From Daphnia carinata (Eukaryota; Arthropoda; Branchiopoda; Diplostraca; Daphniidae), in assembly GCF_022539665.2 (NCBI RefSeq), contig NC_081340.1, forward strand, positions 6,819,357 to 6,883,356: 64,000 nucleotides of DNA, given 5' to 3'. Each line of letters starts with the position of its first letter. Position 1 is the stretch's first letter. This document shows positions 22,265 through 35,327 of the stretch, one piece after another. Below the pieces are notes generated by a model. It ran no database searches. It was not told the DNA's origin and worked only from the letters and a program-made list of their open reading frames with translations. Position numbers and translations under genes: made by a program.

Positions 22265-25200
22265 TCAACTAATGAAATTTTTGCCTTGGTTTACCAATGT
22301 GCCTTCGTCAGCTTTTGATTTCGCATAACTTGAGCTAGCTTGCAGTTTCTTCTGTTTGACGACTTGTTTCGCTTTATCCAAACTATAGGCGAAATGATTT
22401 TTGGAAAATTATGTTACAATAATTCTTTGTTTTCCTTGTGGATAAAGCTTACTTTTCTTTGAAAATTCGTTGCTGTTCGCGATTCCAAACATCTTTAAAG
22501 TCCGAGGCAAACGTTGACCACAAACCAAAGAAATCCTTTGGGTCAAGCTCCGAATTCTTTTTTGGCGTAAACTTGAAATATTTCAATACGGCTTCAAATC
22601 TAGACGACAAAAAAATTTATTACGTAAGATGTAACAGGAGATTCTGAAATTCTCTTCAAACACAGCAATACCTTTGTTTGCATTCTATTAAATTCTCTTC
22701 TTCTTCCGAAAGCGATTTTTTTGCTGAAAACGTAGTTAATTTTGTTACTCGAACAAATATATCCTTTAGATTCGTATTACCTTGTACAAAAAAAGATTCC
22801 ATTTTCCCTTTGAATGGTTCTAAATGTATTTCTTCCGATGCTGCTATTACTTGACTGGCTTTTTGTTCCACACCTATACAATAAAAGATTTGTGTTGTTA
22901 GTTCCAGAGAACACAAGAAAGAGTGAAGGTACCTTGGATTTCTCTATTCAGCTGTTTAAGACTGGCTTCTAGCTCCTCAAATTTTAAATGTCCAGCTTTA
23001 TCCAAGTCTGTTGGTTCTGGCAGAGGCATGCGGGCGTCACTTGTTCCAGCTTTATCATCAAATTTCTGCGTTTGCACACGTTAAACAAACAAGACAAGTT
23101 AAGCATCTATCAACTAAAATATCCCTTTAACTCGTACCTGAATGTAGACTTTAACAACGTAAAATATCAAAGTCAAGGTATTATCCTTGCTTTTTACATC
23201 TTTAATTTTCGGAAGAATGTCTATGGCAAAACCATCAGCTTGTCCGCGCTGACGGTTACCTCCATTCATGTAGTTTCCTAGAGCAAGAATAATGCCTAGG
23301 ACACGGGATACTTCGACGCTCGTCATCAATTTTTCACAGATAAGCTGTGAAAATAATTCATATATGAGATGCAAATTTGACTCAAGGCAAATTACGATAA
23401 CGCTGCGCTACAACCGCCTTACCTTAAGGTTATTGAGTGGATTCGTGATAGTTGCTAGTATTTCGTAGAAGCTGTTTTGAAACATGAAGCATGCTACCCG
23501 CTCTGAGAAGCTAGGAATATTAGCCAATTCGAGTAAGAAATTTTCTGGTTTGTCCATGACAGCATCTGGCTGCTGTTCCAATGTTAGACGCATGGTAGCT
23601 AATTCATCTTCCGTAGCTCTTAATTCAAAAATCTTTTGAAGAGTTTCAAGATCAATCACGGACGTATCTAGGTTGTACACAGCACTTTCGACCTCTTGGA
23701 CATCTAAGTGGCGACTTGATATTAAAATGCCGACCATTTGCGACCGTTTGTTATCCAAAACTAGTTAATCAAATAGACATAAATTTAAAATCGTAATAGA
23801 ACGAGTGTTGTGTAATACTTACTTTTGACACTTTGCTGTTTCACTGGCTTCGTCTCCGCCTTCGGTTTCACTGGCTTCGCAACGACAACTTGTCGTGAAA
23901 ATAAATCGGAAAAATCATCCCAGTTATCTGGGGCGATCTCTTCCAGCCTATCCCACAGCGATGTGCTGGAAAAGCACCACAATATACTAATTTGGCTACA
24001 AGCAACGTCGAAAAAATGTGTCATACTTGCCGTCAGATACGTTTGATACTGCCACTGCTTGTGGTGGTTGGAATGGAATTAAAATTCTCGTCCAATATAG
24101 AGGCTTCATTGGTAGTTTAGGATCGACTGGATTCTTTAAAATATATATATACACATATGCTTCATAAAATAAATCTACGCGTGTGTAATCAAAAGTATTT
24201 ACCTTTCGAATAACAGTTTTGTTGAAATTCCATCCACCACTCGGCGGAGCTGGAAGTGACGGTGGAGACGCGAGTCCTCCGGGACCGGGAGGTGGTGGAA
24301 CCGACCCTCCTATCGGAGGTGGCGGAGGAGGAGGTCCACCCATCGGCGGAGGTGGTGGAGGTCCCCCCATCGGAGGCGGAGGTGGTGGAGGTCCCCCCAT
24401 TGGAGGCGGCGGAGGTGGCGGAGGTCCTCCCATCATAGGTGGCGGAGGGGGTGGAGGACCCCCCATCATCGGTGGAGGTGGTGGAGGTCCACCCATCATT
24501 GGCGGAGGTGGCGGGGGTCCTCCAAAACCATTTGAAGCAAATGGCGGGGGTGGCGGAGGCGGTGGCGGTGGAAAATTCGTTTGGCCAGCAGAACATAATG
24601 TAGGTAAAGGAGGAGGTGGAGGCACAGATCCGGAACTAGTTGGTAATGGGGGAGGCGGAGGTACATCCCCTGTTGGTCTTCTGCCATATGTCGGAGAAGA
24701 AAATCCCATTGGAGGTGGTGGTGGTGGTGGCGGCGGTGCGCCTGAAGAGTAAGGACTAGGCGGCGGAACATATGGAGGTGGTTCAAGAGTCGGTCGATTT
24801 TTGAGGACTAAAACCTCTTTCTTTAAGGTAGTAATCGTTTCCTCCAATTCTTTCATCTTATTACGAAAATCAGCTTGTATTCGTTTAAGTTCCGCGTCAT
24901 GCTCTTGTCGCGCCTGTTGGAAAGCTGCCAAATGTTCTTGTATCGGCAAGTAATCTTCTTTAGCCCGAGTTATTCCTTTGCTGTTGACATCAGGTCGGCA
25001 CCATCTGTACATTCGGTCCACCTGCGAGAAAAGTGATGTTTGTTACACGAATGTAGATGGATTACTGTCCGATGAATTTTCTCAAATACTAACCATAAAT
25101 TTGTCACATATTTGTCCATCTTCCAAAGGACAAATAATGCCAATGTTCAATAAATAATTTACAAAGTGGCCCATCAGAAGTCGCAGATCATGGCTGCTAA

Positions 25201-27764
25201 TAAGAAGTCTTAAATAATGATCCTCATCAATAGAAGATAGCAGGTTTGAAACCAGCATTTGCCCTAGACAAACAGATAGATTCTGAGTCATTAGAACAAG
25301 ACTCAACTGCAATTTTGAAATACCTTCAAAATTTTCTAGGGCATTGAGATCATGTCTTTCGAGAGACGATCGCCCTCTCGGTGAACCAACTTGCTGCTTT
25401 TGTTCCATTGCCAAGTCATAGGTGAGGCTTGCAACCTTGCGTAATACATTGGACTCTTTCTCTGCAGATGCTACGTCGTAAGGGAAACAAGGGATATACG
25501 TATAGATTACTCGTATCTCCTAAAAACCATGTACGAAAAAATTTCATTACCTGCTGATGGATATGGAATCCCAAGATCGCTTGGTTCTCGTCTAGCCACA
25601 TTTTGAGCGTGACTTAGGATGGAAGTGGCTGGAATTTCTACCTTTTTATGTCTTGTAAGGGTAAATGGCTGCCCATTATTTGCCATGTTAGAAGATCTGG
25701 TAGCACTATTGTTATGCCCTGATGAAGAACCTCCAAGATGGATCATATCAGGCATCTCAATTCCAATCTTTGAAGTGCTTGCCTGTTAGTGGAATCCCCA
25801 AATATGGCAAAATTAGCTAGGGCTTAACACAACAAATTTTCACGAAGCAACTCCACTTTGATGGATTAAAAAAGATTTATAAAAAATTCTAGAAATAACA
25901 TAAAAATATTCTATAAATTGTGCTTACAGATTTGTTTTCTCTGGCATAGATTGAGAAAATATGATATTTTATTGCAGCCGTGCAATGAAGTATCAGATTG
26001 GGGATTTCAAGTGCAAGATAGTCAAGTTGCCCTCTTGTAAAATGTTGCTTATAAGTTATAGGGCATGCACTCTTTTCTGGAGTGGTAGAAAATTGCTTGT
26101 CGATTTGCTTGAACTTGTCCTTTACTTGTGGCTGTACTATTTCATTTGACCTCGAACAAAGCTCTGTTGCATATGACGAAGTATCAGCATCCAATCCAAT
26201 ATTATCACTTGTTTGTTGTTCAAAACCACTTGACAGTGAAAGAGTTCCAGCATTTTCAATGTCATAGACGTCTCTCAAACTACATGTTTCGGTTCCGGTA
26301 TTGCTGTCCAACGGAAGATCGGGGACATTAATACTATCCGATGTCTCGGACACAATCAGTAAATTTTCTTCGCAGGTCCAGGTCTGTTGATGAACGACGT
26401 CTTGGTAACTTGAAGGATCTTCTGCTTCTTCGGGCTCGTCTACATCAGCGAAAAGAGTTTCTGATGTTGTAGATTTTTCAATAACAACTGATGACGAACG
26501 AGCTGGAATGCTCTGTTGTTGTTCTTGTTGATCTTCAGTGTCCGCTGGAACTTGCGGTGTAGACGACGGGCCGCTGTTGTTCGAAAGCTCATTTGGGGTA
26601 AGAGCCTGCGGCGATCGGTGAAGTTCCTGAGTTTCGGTTCCGAGCCGCGGATTCAAATTAAGCCGTGCCTTGCCTTTATTAACGCTACTTTTGTTGCCCA
26701 TCACGGCGGATTCCGAACTACTCCGATTTCTGAAAAAAGGCGAGTCTTCTAGTTCGTTCCCGGATTTATCTTCTGGAATGGACGAACTGCAACTTTCGAA
26801 GTCCCCTAAGTCGCTAATGTCATCCACCAAGTTGCCATTCCAGTCTTCCTGTTCAAAGCACGCATGAATGAAACCTTTAATTTTGACACGAAATTTTCAA
26901 GGCTACTACTTACTTTGTTAATACGGGATTGATCCTCCGCGGTCACCACTTCATCATTTATTAGCAACAAGGGCAACGGCAAAGTGGCGAATGATTCAGG
27001 TTGACTAGAGTCTCCGCAGCTGCGATCTTCAACTTCATTCCTATCCGCTTTCTGTCTATCTCCGTCACAGTTAACAATAATAATATTAGGTTCTCGCTGT
27101 TCAGATATTGCGAAGTTTTCTACGAAATCCGGAATGGGGCTGCTGATTTCTGCTGGAATTGCCCCAAATACGTCCAAATTCAATATAGTTCTAAAGGAAG
27201 AATTAGAGATCTCTGACTGATCAGAATCAGATTCGGGATGCAGTTCGTCTGCAGATCGAGGCAAGAGGTTCGAACTGCTGCATTGCGGCGTGACTGGGGG
27301 TGACGTCAATGTAACTGAGTTTCGTTGTTTAACCTATGAAACGAGAGACGAAGAAAAAATTTCAAATTGTGAAGTTTACCATGATGATGTTTTCCGTTGT
27401 TTACGATATAACCAAGGCAACAACCTACTTTAAATGCATTGGTTCGGACGAGGCGAGGCACTTCAGAATCAGGATCGATTGAAGAAACAGAAAGAAGGCG
27501 AGGGCCATTAGCTAGCTCCGATTGATCCGACGCAGACAGATGCTTGCCTAGTTTATTTAAACGATGTCCAAATTCTTTTACGCCCCGAACTTTTTCTGCT
27601 AACAAGCTCTTCAATCCGAGAGCTTTGGTGTGTTTGTTAGTGCTTACAATCAGCGACAACTGTTCTGCTGATGTTGCCCTCTTTGCTGGGCTGCGACTCG
27701 GCGATTGCGCACTGTTGCAGCTGATGCTTTCAGGATCTTGCTCACGATGGTTAGCAGTTGCCAT
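22265..27764 (-). CDS. capu: Cappuccino/FMN-type formin
   Basis: Fifteen exons: 27429-27764, 26914-27333, 25928-26848, 25551-25782, 25324-25470, 25094-25263, 24203-25021, 24027-24133, 23823-23965, 23423-23760, 23138-23344, 22933-23065, 22672-22873, 22453-22599 and 22265-22382; 1479 aa. Formins nucleate and elongate unbranched actin filaments; the Capu/FMN group works with Spire. The first half is Ser/acidic-rich and probably disordered. A coiled coil ([20 protein letters not shown]) precedes an FH1 region with about a dozen poly-Pro tracts ([10 protein letters not shown] units) that bind profilin-actin. FH2 starts at MKPLYWTRI and includes [23 protein letters not shown] and [17 protein letters not shown]. 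The tail is Lys-rich ([13 protein letters not shown]), as expected for the Spire-binding tail. Capu is chosen over DAAM, Diaphanous or FMNL because of the FH2 wording; moderately sure of subfamily. Confidence 0.93.
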
Positions 27765-29104
27765 AGCTACCGTAGCAAGCCAGGGATTCGTGGCTACATA
27801 GGCAGCGATTCACTCCACAATCACCTGACAGTGGACAATAAAGGGGCAAAATTATTTTTATTACACGTGGTCGGAAGGTTTTACTCTCTAATTTTTGTTC
27901 TTATTCGTTCAACCGTCACTTTTACGCTACTAGTAATGAAAAGAAAATTGTTTGTGTCTGGTTTCTCATCCAACTGAGCGTACGACTACTAAATAGGCGT
28001 GAATCCCACATGTGAACACAATACCATTGAAATTCACTGAAAAAACTCACCTAGGCTCGGATAATCCTGTCTATGTGGAAGCTATCGTTTTTTTAAAGCA
28101 CTAAACAGAAATCAAATCAAGCCCTTGAGCATAGAAAAAAAATGACAGCACGTCAATCAACCACTAGCTAAATAATTTGCCCTGACGGCAAGCTCTTCCC
28201 GCCCACAACTGACAAAATTTGTGGTACCATAGGAGGAGGGGATTCACTCCGACAGAGGGCGATCACATAGTATTCATATACATTCTGCAGTGACCAAGAG
28301 AGAAAGATAAATGAAAGATAACCTTGCCCAGTCTCGCGCGTAGTGCCTGACAAATAAAGCAAATAAATAAAGAGGAAGCGAAAGGGGGGAAGAGAAGAGG
28401 GGAAAAAGCACTAACATGAATTGTACAATTTCCTCACTTTCAAATAAGGGTGTGTGGTACTGTTTCCTTTATTCTCAGTCATTACAGCCACACGGACGAA
28501 TCGGATCCTTTTCACCCTCGCGGTCTTCCGGGGTAATCTTCTAAATCAAAATAATAAAGAATTTTTTTACATCGTTATTTGCAACAATTGCATAAATATT
28601 TCCATCTGATATAGCAAAGAATGCTTTTCCTAATAAAATTTTTAAATTTGATTAACACTTCATGCTCGCAATCGCCATGTTCGTTAATAGGTAAAGGTAA
28701 CACTGAAATTTTGCTGCAAGCGAGAAATTCAATGTTTTTCGCCTTTTTTTTTTTTTTTTTTTTTAGTTCTCCAAGCTGCTTTGCTATTATTTCGAATTAC
28801 TACATGCGTTCTCCGATTTGTTTCCTCTCCCAGAACGAATGCGAGTTAAGAATTCGACAAAAGACGGAAAGGAACATAGAATCAATTTGGAAATGAACAA
28901 GGTGCGCAGTGCTCTTCAGAAAAGGCTTCGTTCCATCTGCAAACTTAGTGTTTACATTTTGAAGCGAAGAAAAAGAGAACGAAGTTATTGGTCATGGTAC
29001 GTCTCGTCAAATAATTTTTCTTTCTTATATGTTACCTACATCATTAGCTTAATCTGTTATTCCTACATAATCTGTTCAATCGGTTAAGTTATATCTAAAC
29101 GAGG
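27765..29104. other. Region between divergent formin and TFIIH p34 genes
   Basis: Holds both upstream regions. A Lys/Arg-rich open stretch at 28818-29000 (MRVKNSTKDGKEHR..., ending before GTACGT) might be a 5' exon, but nothing ties it to a gene. A long poly-T run lies near 28747-28764. Confidence 0.45.
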
Positions 29105-30265
29105 ATGGAGGATAAAGAAGGTGAAGTCTACGCATAACATCAAACTAAATGAAAACTTACCTGAGGGACTAAATATTTCTGATCGATGATTATCTTTAAC
29201 AGAACGAATTGAAACATCTTTGGTGGCCATCGTAATTGATGCTACACCTGCAAAAAAGTTTGCAAGTCAACCACTGGATGGATCTTCCATGATGAATAGA
29301 ATTTTTGATTCCATGATTGCTTTTGGAAATGCTCATCTGATGCAGGCCTCTCACAATAAATTGGCAATTGTTGCCTGCAATAGCAAATCAACGTAATTAT
29401 GACATATAGCAATTGTTTAGCGTCAGATGTCACATCATTTTTCGTATTTTTCAGCAAATTTCTATATCCTTCCATGGATGGGACTTCTCGTTCATACCAT
29501 AACAGACCTGGGCAGTATGACATGTTTGCTAAAGTAGACTCTGACGTCAGGCATGGCCTTGGAGAGCTAATCTTAAATGACCTAACCAATAATGATTCAA
29601 CAAAATCTGATTCCTTATTGGGAGGAGCTATGGCCCGTGCTTTGTGTTATATTCATCGTGTTCAAAGAGAACTCAGTCTAAGTCATCAATTAAAACCACG
29701 TATCCTTGTTGTTAGTGGCAGTTGTGACAGTGCTTTACAGTATATGACCTTCATGAACGTTTTTTTTACTGCCCAAAAGGAGGTTGTTGAAATCACCCTC
29801 AACCCAATTTTTTCTTGGGATTTAACAAAAATTCGTGTTTAGAATGTTGTGATTGATTGCTGTATGATGGATACAGATTCTGGTTTGCTACAACAAGGCT
29901 GTGATATCACGGGAGGGCAGTACTTACATATCCCTAGCATTGCTGGATTACTTGAATATTTGCTTTGGGTCTTCTTGCCAAGTCCATCTTGCAGATCAAA
30001 AATAGTATTGCCACCTCCAGCGAAGGTTGATTACAGGGCAGCTTGCTTCTGCCATCACAAGTTGGTTGACATTGGCTGGGTCTGCTCTGTCTGTCTTTCA
30101 AGTAAGAATTGCCCACTGAAAATAACATTGCCTACATTAATGGCTCCATTCTTTTTAGTTTTTTGCAAATTTAGCATTATGTGCACAACATGCAACACAG
30201 AATTCAAACTTAATCGTCCTGCAATCGTGCCCGCCAAATCGAAGAAGCGCGCGAGAATAGAGTAA
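29105..30265 (+). CDS. GTF2H3: TFIIH core subunit p34 (GTF2H3/Tfb4)
   Basis: Five exons: 29105-29120, 29203-29392, 29455-29782, 29843-30101 and 30159-30265; 299 aa. This subunit of TFIIH, used in RNA polymerase II start and nucleotide excision repair, binds p44. A vWA-like fold covers the first 220 residues or so ([78 protein letters not shown]). A C-terminal Cys-rich zinc module follows ([19 protein letters not shown], then FCKFS...CTTC). The basic end (KSKKRARIE) is typical. The first exon is only MEDKE plus one base, chosen because its phase fits the next exon. Length matches the family (about 300). Confidence 0.95.
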
Positions 30266-30831
30266 CAAAGAATGACTAAGAATAACAAGATTAATGTTGC
30301 AACATTTCCCATAAATGTTGTAAATGTATGGTTTGTAAGAAAATAAAATAAACATTCAAAAACTATTTCTTTTTGTTTTCTTTTCATTAAAGTCGTGAGT
30401 GTAAATTTCCAAAAGCTAAAGATTTGACACGTGGATTTTTCCATTTAAACTGTAACATTAAACTGTACATATTTTTTATTTTTATGATCAGATGATTTTT
30501 GAGCTTTTGGAAGAAAGAAGTATACCTAAAAAAAACTAGGATCTCCTTAAATTTTTTTCGATGTGGACAAGGCATGATGAAAAGAGAAATTATTAGATAA
30601 AGCGCACGGCGAGTTCAAAATGAAAACTGAACAACGGAAATGAAAATATTTCTGTCGTTGGGGAAATTAAAGCATTAGCATTACTGTTACAACTTTCAAA
30701 GTGTGCATTAGCAATTCGTCTGCAAAAAAAGTAGTAGAAAGTGATAGTTATTATCTTGAGCCTGTGGCTGGGATACATGTGGAGTAAAACTTCTTTGCAA
30801 GCTTATCAAATTTAAAGTATCATTCAGGCTG
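30266..30831. other. Gap between TFIIH p34 and oligoribonuclease
   Basis: Contains the GTF2H3 3' region (AATAAA near 30340) and the upstream region of the next gene. No other gene. Confidence 0.55.
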
Positions 30832-31658
30832 ATGTTCACAAAACATCTGAAATTAGTTTCTTATAATTTATGTAGGCGAAAAATGGCAACAACACCTCGT
30901 GCTACTCAACACAGAATCATATGGATGGATCTAGAGGTACTGACACAAATGGCGTCTGCTCAAGTACAAAAGAAAAAAGCTAATAATTACCGGTCCCTGT
31001 ATTTACATCTAGATGACTGGATTGGATGACACCAAAGACCATATTCTGGAAGCTGCTTGTCTTGTTACTGATGGAGATCTGAATCTGGTTGCTGAAGGCC
31101 CAAATCTTATAATACATCAACCTGACACAGTGTTAGATGCAATGGGAGAATGGTGCAAGAAAACACATGGAGAGGTAGATTAGCTGAAATCAATAAGTTT
31201 CTATCATATAACATTTTGGAAATTTAAATTTTGTTTCATTTTCTTACTCAGTCTGGTCTTACAGAAGCATGTAGGAACAGCAAGATAAGCATTGAAGATG
31301 CCCAAAAACAGATTTTAAATTTTGTTGAGCTCCACACCAACCCAGGGGAATGCCCATTAGCTGGCAATTCAATTGGAGAAGACAAGCGCTTTCTTTACAA
31401 GTATATGCCCAAGCTGATTCATCATTTACACTATCGCATTATAGATGTTTCTACAATTAAGGAGTTTGGAAAGTAATACCTGAACTTAAATTTTTTTTTT
31501 ACCTGCTGTGGGATATAAACAAATGATTTTCATTTAGGAGATGGTATCCAAATGCTGTGAATAATTTGCCAAAAAAATCCCTAAACCACAGGGCCATGGA
31601 AGACATTAAAGAAAGCCTAGCAGAACTGCGCTTTTACAAAGAAAATCTATTCAAATAA
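30832..31658 (+). CDS. REXO2: Oligoribonuclease, mitochondrial/cytosolic (REXO2)
   Basis: Four exons: 30832-30936, 31013-31174, 31252-31472 and 31538-31658; 202 aa. It is a DEDDh 3'-5' exoribonuclease that degrades very short RNAs to nucleotides, in mitochondria and cytosol. Motifs are WMDLEMTGLDD (first Asp/Glu pair), [15 protein letters not shown], and [15 protein letters not shown] (His and Asp). RRWYP-type sequence and a short helical tail end the protein. The ATG at 30832 gives a basic amphipathic leader ([17 protein letters not shown]) suited to mitochondrial import; a second in-frame ATG at 30883 ([10 protein letters not shown]) would give the cytosolic form. AATAAA overlaps the stop. 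SDHC converges on it 92 bp away. Confidence 0.95.
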
Positions 31659-31749
31659 AACATCCTATCTGTAACAGTTTACTACCTTTATTCACACCCA
31701 CCCAGAAACAAAACTGTAAATACAATGCACTTACTTTGCACAAACGGTT

Positions 31750-32533
31750 TTAAAGGGATGTTAAATATAAACTTAATGCTATGGCAGCAGCGAGGACTAG
31801 ATATCCTGTGCTTTCAATTCCTTTAATTGTAAGGCTGTACCCGGTATCCCAGACAAGATGCCGAATGCCATTAATCAAGTGGTAGGAAAATGGGAAAGCA
31901 ATAAGGATCTTGCCAGCGAACACAACTAATGGAAGATGTGCAGCTTCGAGGAGCCCCAGGTAATACGGAAAAGATGCTGGTAATGTCATTGCACCTAAGA
32001 TTTAAAAAATAATTACAGACTCCACAGAAAAATATTTAGAATTTTGCCAACTAGGATGGTTATATTACCAAGAGCAAGACCGTAAATAAATCCATTCTGT
32101 GCAAGACCAGTGAAACGATGTGTAATGGACAGTGCCATGTTAGACTGGAATTTGTAAACACTTAGATGGGGAGAAATAGGGCGCTGTAACCGTTTGTTCT
32201 TATCCTCAAAGTTTTCATTTGTAAGAGGTTTACTGCGATTAGCTTCTATGCTTTTCATGCCAAATGTGGAAGCTGTCACGGCTGGTTGCCTAATAAATAA
32301 ATTCATGAGCTATGCCTTTAGAATAGGTCTTAAAACTATACATATAACTTTATTACCATGACTTAGCTGGGGCTGCTGCAAGGAGCTTGGCTTGAGTACT
32401 GTTTCTTATGATTGCCCTAATGGTGATTTGAGAACAAACAAATATAATAAATCTTTATGCAAAATACATCATGTATGATTTATTATCATATTTTACAATA
32501 CGGTTTGATTTTATTCTACCTTAGAAGCGCCAT
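31750..32533 (-). CDS. SdhC: Succinate dehydrogenase cytochrome b subunit (SDHC)
   Basis: Four exons: 32520-32533, 32357-32416, 32069-32289 and 31750-31994; 179 aa. It is one of two membrane anchors of respiratory complex II in the inner mitochondrial membrane, helping bind ubiquinone and haem b. It starts MALLRAIIRNSTQAKLLAAA, a mitochondrial import signal. The family signature RPISPHLSVYKFQSNMALS and ITHRFTG come next. Three membrane segments are visible, including LPLVVFAGKILIAFPFSYHL and the last LVLAAAIALSLYLTSL. The haem-ligand His is in YHLINGIRHLVWD. The first exon is only 14 nt, set by phase and by the expected MA-LL start. Convergent with REXO2. Confidence 0.95.
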
Positions 32534-33986
32534 GTTTGTTGTTACGGTCGACAAAGTGATGTTTTACTAGCAAGGCTGCCAACTCTAATTTATTTTATTT
32601 TCAAATAGGATAATTTTTGTTTTTACATTTGGATCCATTCTGCAAAACCGAATGCACGTACTACAATTTTTCATAGATTATAAAAATTACCTGCAGTCCT
32701 TTAACATAAATGGAGCTTTTATTGTCCGTTCTTACTTTTCGATATTTGACACGCGATACTCGATAAGCGATATACCCAATAGCCTTCGGGCAATTTCATC
32801 TGGTGTTCCCCACGATTCCTAAGTTTTTCCACCAAATTTTAACATTTCTTAAAAACAGCATATTACACACAAGGAAACACCTAATAATGAAAATGAACTT
32901 TGTTCTGTGAAATGACTTGTACAGTGTTTTGCTAGTTTGCCACGATTTGTGCAGCATTATTTTGTTTTAAACAGTTAAACGATAACGACGTTTCGCAAAC
33001 CAAAGTCCGCTGGAGACATCAAATAAGTAGGAGTTGTTTTCCTATGTAAAGTTACTCTGGTTTCCCATCAACCCTCGGATAAATCTTTCGCCTTTTACTA
33101 AAGATTTCCGTGGTGGGGAGCAATTGATGAGTCTATATGACTAATTTTTCGAAAGCCTGGTCGTTAGACCGGGCATCTAAATAAATAAATTTAAAAACTC
33201 TAAGCAATTCATTTGAATATGTAGTGTATGTAACGAATTAGTACAATCCTGCATCAAATGTCATCGTCGAGTTTAGTAAACAATGCAATGGATTATGGAT
33301 TTGAGCTCCTGTAAACATACTTCTTTACATCCTCTGGTTTTCATATTACATAAAAAAACAAAGAAATCTGTTGCAGGACCATTTTCAATTTGGCCAACGC
33401 CATCCTATCCAACTGTTTGTTTTTCCGTCCTGACGCCAAGCCAGTGAGTGCCAAGTGAATACGCCACATTTACCGGGCCAAATAAAACACCATGCTTTAC
33501 CGTTGGCTTGGCAGATATTCTTTTTTTTTTTCTTAATAAATCCCCGAGCCTGTATGGTGACAAAACAAACGGATTCGTTTACGTTTTAGGAGCTACCTTC
33601 AATCATTAAAAGCTTAAACTACAAACTTAAACTGGACGAACCGGTTGGATAAAAAATCGATTAGGTCACATTAGCTAAGGTCTAATTGCAAGTACTTAAA
33701 GGCAATAGATAAATAGGTACTTTTTTTCATGTCTGAGCTTAGTCGACATATTCTGCCATGGAAACTAAGCATTGGCCCTTCCAGCAAAAAGAAACATTGT
33801 GTCAATTTTTTGTCTTTATTTGAGCAAGAAACCTCAATTGAAATTTCTGTAACGGAACGTCATGCGGTTAGCTGATAACAAGATGATTAATTGCAATGAC
33901 AGGTGAGAAAAAGAAAGCTTGGCATGTTTTTTTTTTTTTTTGGTACAATGGGGACTTTTCATGAATTCTTGTTTACAAACACCGAT
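32534..33986. other. Non-coding stretch
   Basis: Upstream region of SDHC followed by AT-rich sequence. No supported exon. Confidence 0.55.
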
Positions 33987-34314
33987 TTAACCTTTGTGGT
34001 ATTTTTTGTGGTAAACAGGAACTGGGTGGTAAACCGGAACTGGATGGTAAACAGGACGGTAGATGGGAGCTGGATAGTAGGCGCGGTGTTTGTAATACTT
34101 CTTCAAAAAGTGTTCGTCTCCGACCATGTCGTGAACCTCACCATCGGCGGCCACAGCCACCTGAGATTCCGCCGGATTAGCCAAGCAAACAGTTGCCCAC
34201 ATCATCAAAAACGCAGCCAAGATCTTCAACAGCAAAAAGGAAATTGAAAAATGGGACTTGAGTTAAATTTTAACGAATTTTAAAATAGACGTTTTTTACC
34301 ATCAAAAGCTTCAT
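33987..34314 (-). CDS. Small secreted Tyr/Pro/His-rich protein, copy 1
   Basis: Two exons, 34300-34314 (MKLLM) and 33987-34223; 83 aa. The signal peptide MKLLMILAAFLMMWATVCLA is clear. The mature part has a short acidic segment (DGEVHDMVGDE), the basic motif HFLKKYYKHRAYY, then repeats of PVYHPVPVYH ending HKKYHKG. The Pro/Tyr/His repeats suggest an extended extracellular structural protein; no enzyme motif exists. It is divergently paired with a close paralogue at 35328. It shares the tiny first exon and the acidic/LKKYYK module with the glycine-rich genes at 50-52 kb. Function unknown. Confidence 0.88.
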
Positions 34315-34392
34315 GTTGTCGCAAAATAAACAGTTGTTCACAGCTCAAGATCTTGGAAAAGATTGGTTTGAGTGTTAGTCGGATGGAACAGC

Positions 34393-34402
34393 CTTTATAT
34401 AC
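34393..34402 (-). promoter_or_regulatory. TATA box of the 34 kb secreted protein gene
   Basis: Minus-strand GTATATAAAG about 80 bp before the start codon. Confidence 0.7.
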
Positions 34403-35237
34403 GCTACAAGGTGGTTATTGGTTTTGGTTATTTTTCGGACTCAACAGAGTTTGTTACACGTTCATCGTGACTGTGCGTTTTTTTTTTAAAGACAACCTTG
34501 AAATTCGGCGACCTTCCGGTAGTCGCAAAGACCCGCATCTTCAAAAGGCCATGTTGCGCAAGTTCATCGAGCCTCCTGTTACGGTCGCTTTACTTTTTCT
34601 CCCGCCCCCCCCTTTTTTTTCTCAAGCTTCCCAAACTAGATGTTCTGGAACAATCAAACGACGCGACTGGAGGTGGACATTTCAATGCCAAAGAGAAATA
34701 CACCGCTAATGTTCGAGCATTTCCTCAGTTACGATTTTATATCCGATAAATATGGGAAAGGATCTACTTTTTTTCGGTTTTACCATCGTGAAACAAGGTC
34801 AACCTCGATTAACATGATCTACGAGCACAACAAAAACGCCCTTAAAAAAAAACAATTTTATTGTCGCGTTTTTGTTTTGTTTATTTTCGTAAGAAATACG
34901 TGAGATAAGGACGATCTCTTTCCCTTTTGAAACAACATCATGTCGGCGAGGACGATGTTGCAACGCCCCTAAAGGCCTAAACCGTTCTGGAACTTCTCTT
35001 GAACAAAAGGTGCGAGATCGACTCGTAACTTTCAATTTTATCGACCTGTATGGTTTCAAGGTAAAAGTAGCGACGCAGTGGAAAAAATATTTAGAATAGC
35101 AAGGCGAAATAGACAATGTCACCTTGCCACGCATCATGAAATGCGTGAGCCTTGTATTTTCGAGGGGGGAGGGGATACCCGTGTCGGTTGCGGAAAACCT
35201 AATCCTCGCCAATTCGAGATGGTAATCGGTCTTGATG

Positions 35238-35246
35238 GTATATAAG
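35238..35246 (+). promoter_or_regulatory. TATA box of the 35 kb secreted protein gene
   Basis: GTATATAAG lies about 85 bp before the start codon at 35328. The interval between the two divergent TATA boxes (about 34403-35237) is the likely shared upstream control region. Confidence 0.7.
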
Positions 35247-35327
35247 AGCGGAAGAACGGACTCATATTCAACCCAATCCCGGCCAACGTCTTCTAGCGTG
35301 AACAACCCTTTAATTTTTAGAGCAAAC

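Noticed and set aside
24022-24034. GC-AG intron after the formin MKPLYWTRI exon
   Set aside because: Using GC as donor breaks the frame; the GTATGA donor four bases later (exon end 24027) keeps it.
24219-24752. 177-aa glycine-rich ORF on the plus strand
   Set aside because: It is the antisense reading of the formin FH1 poly-proline exon; Pro codons read as Gly on the other strand.
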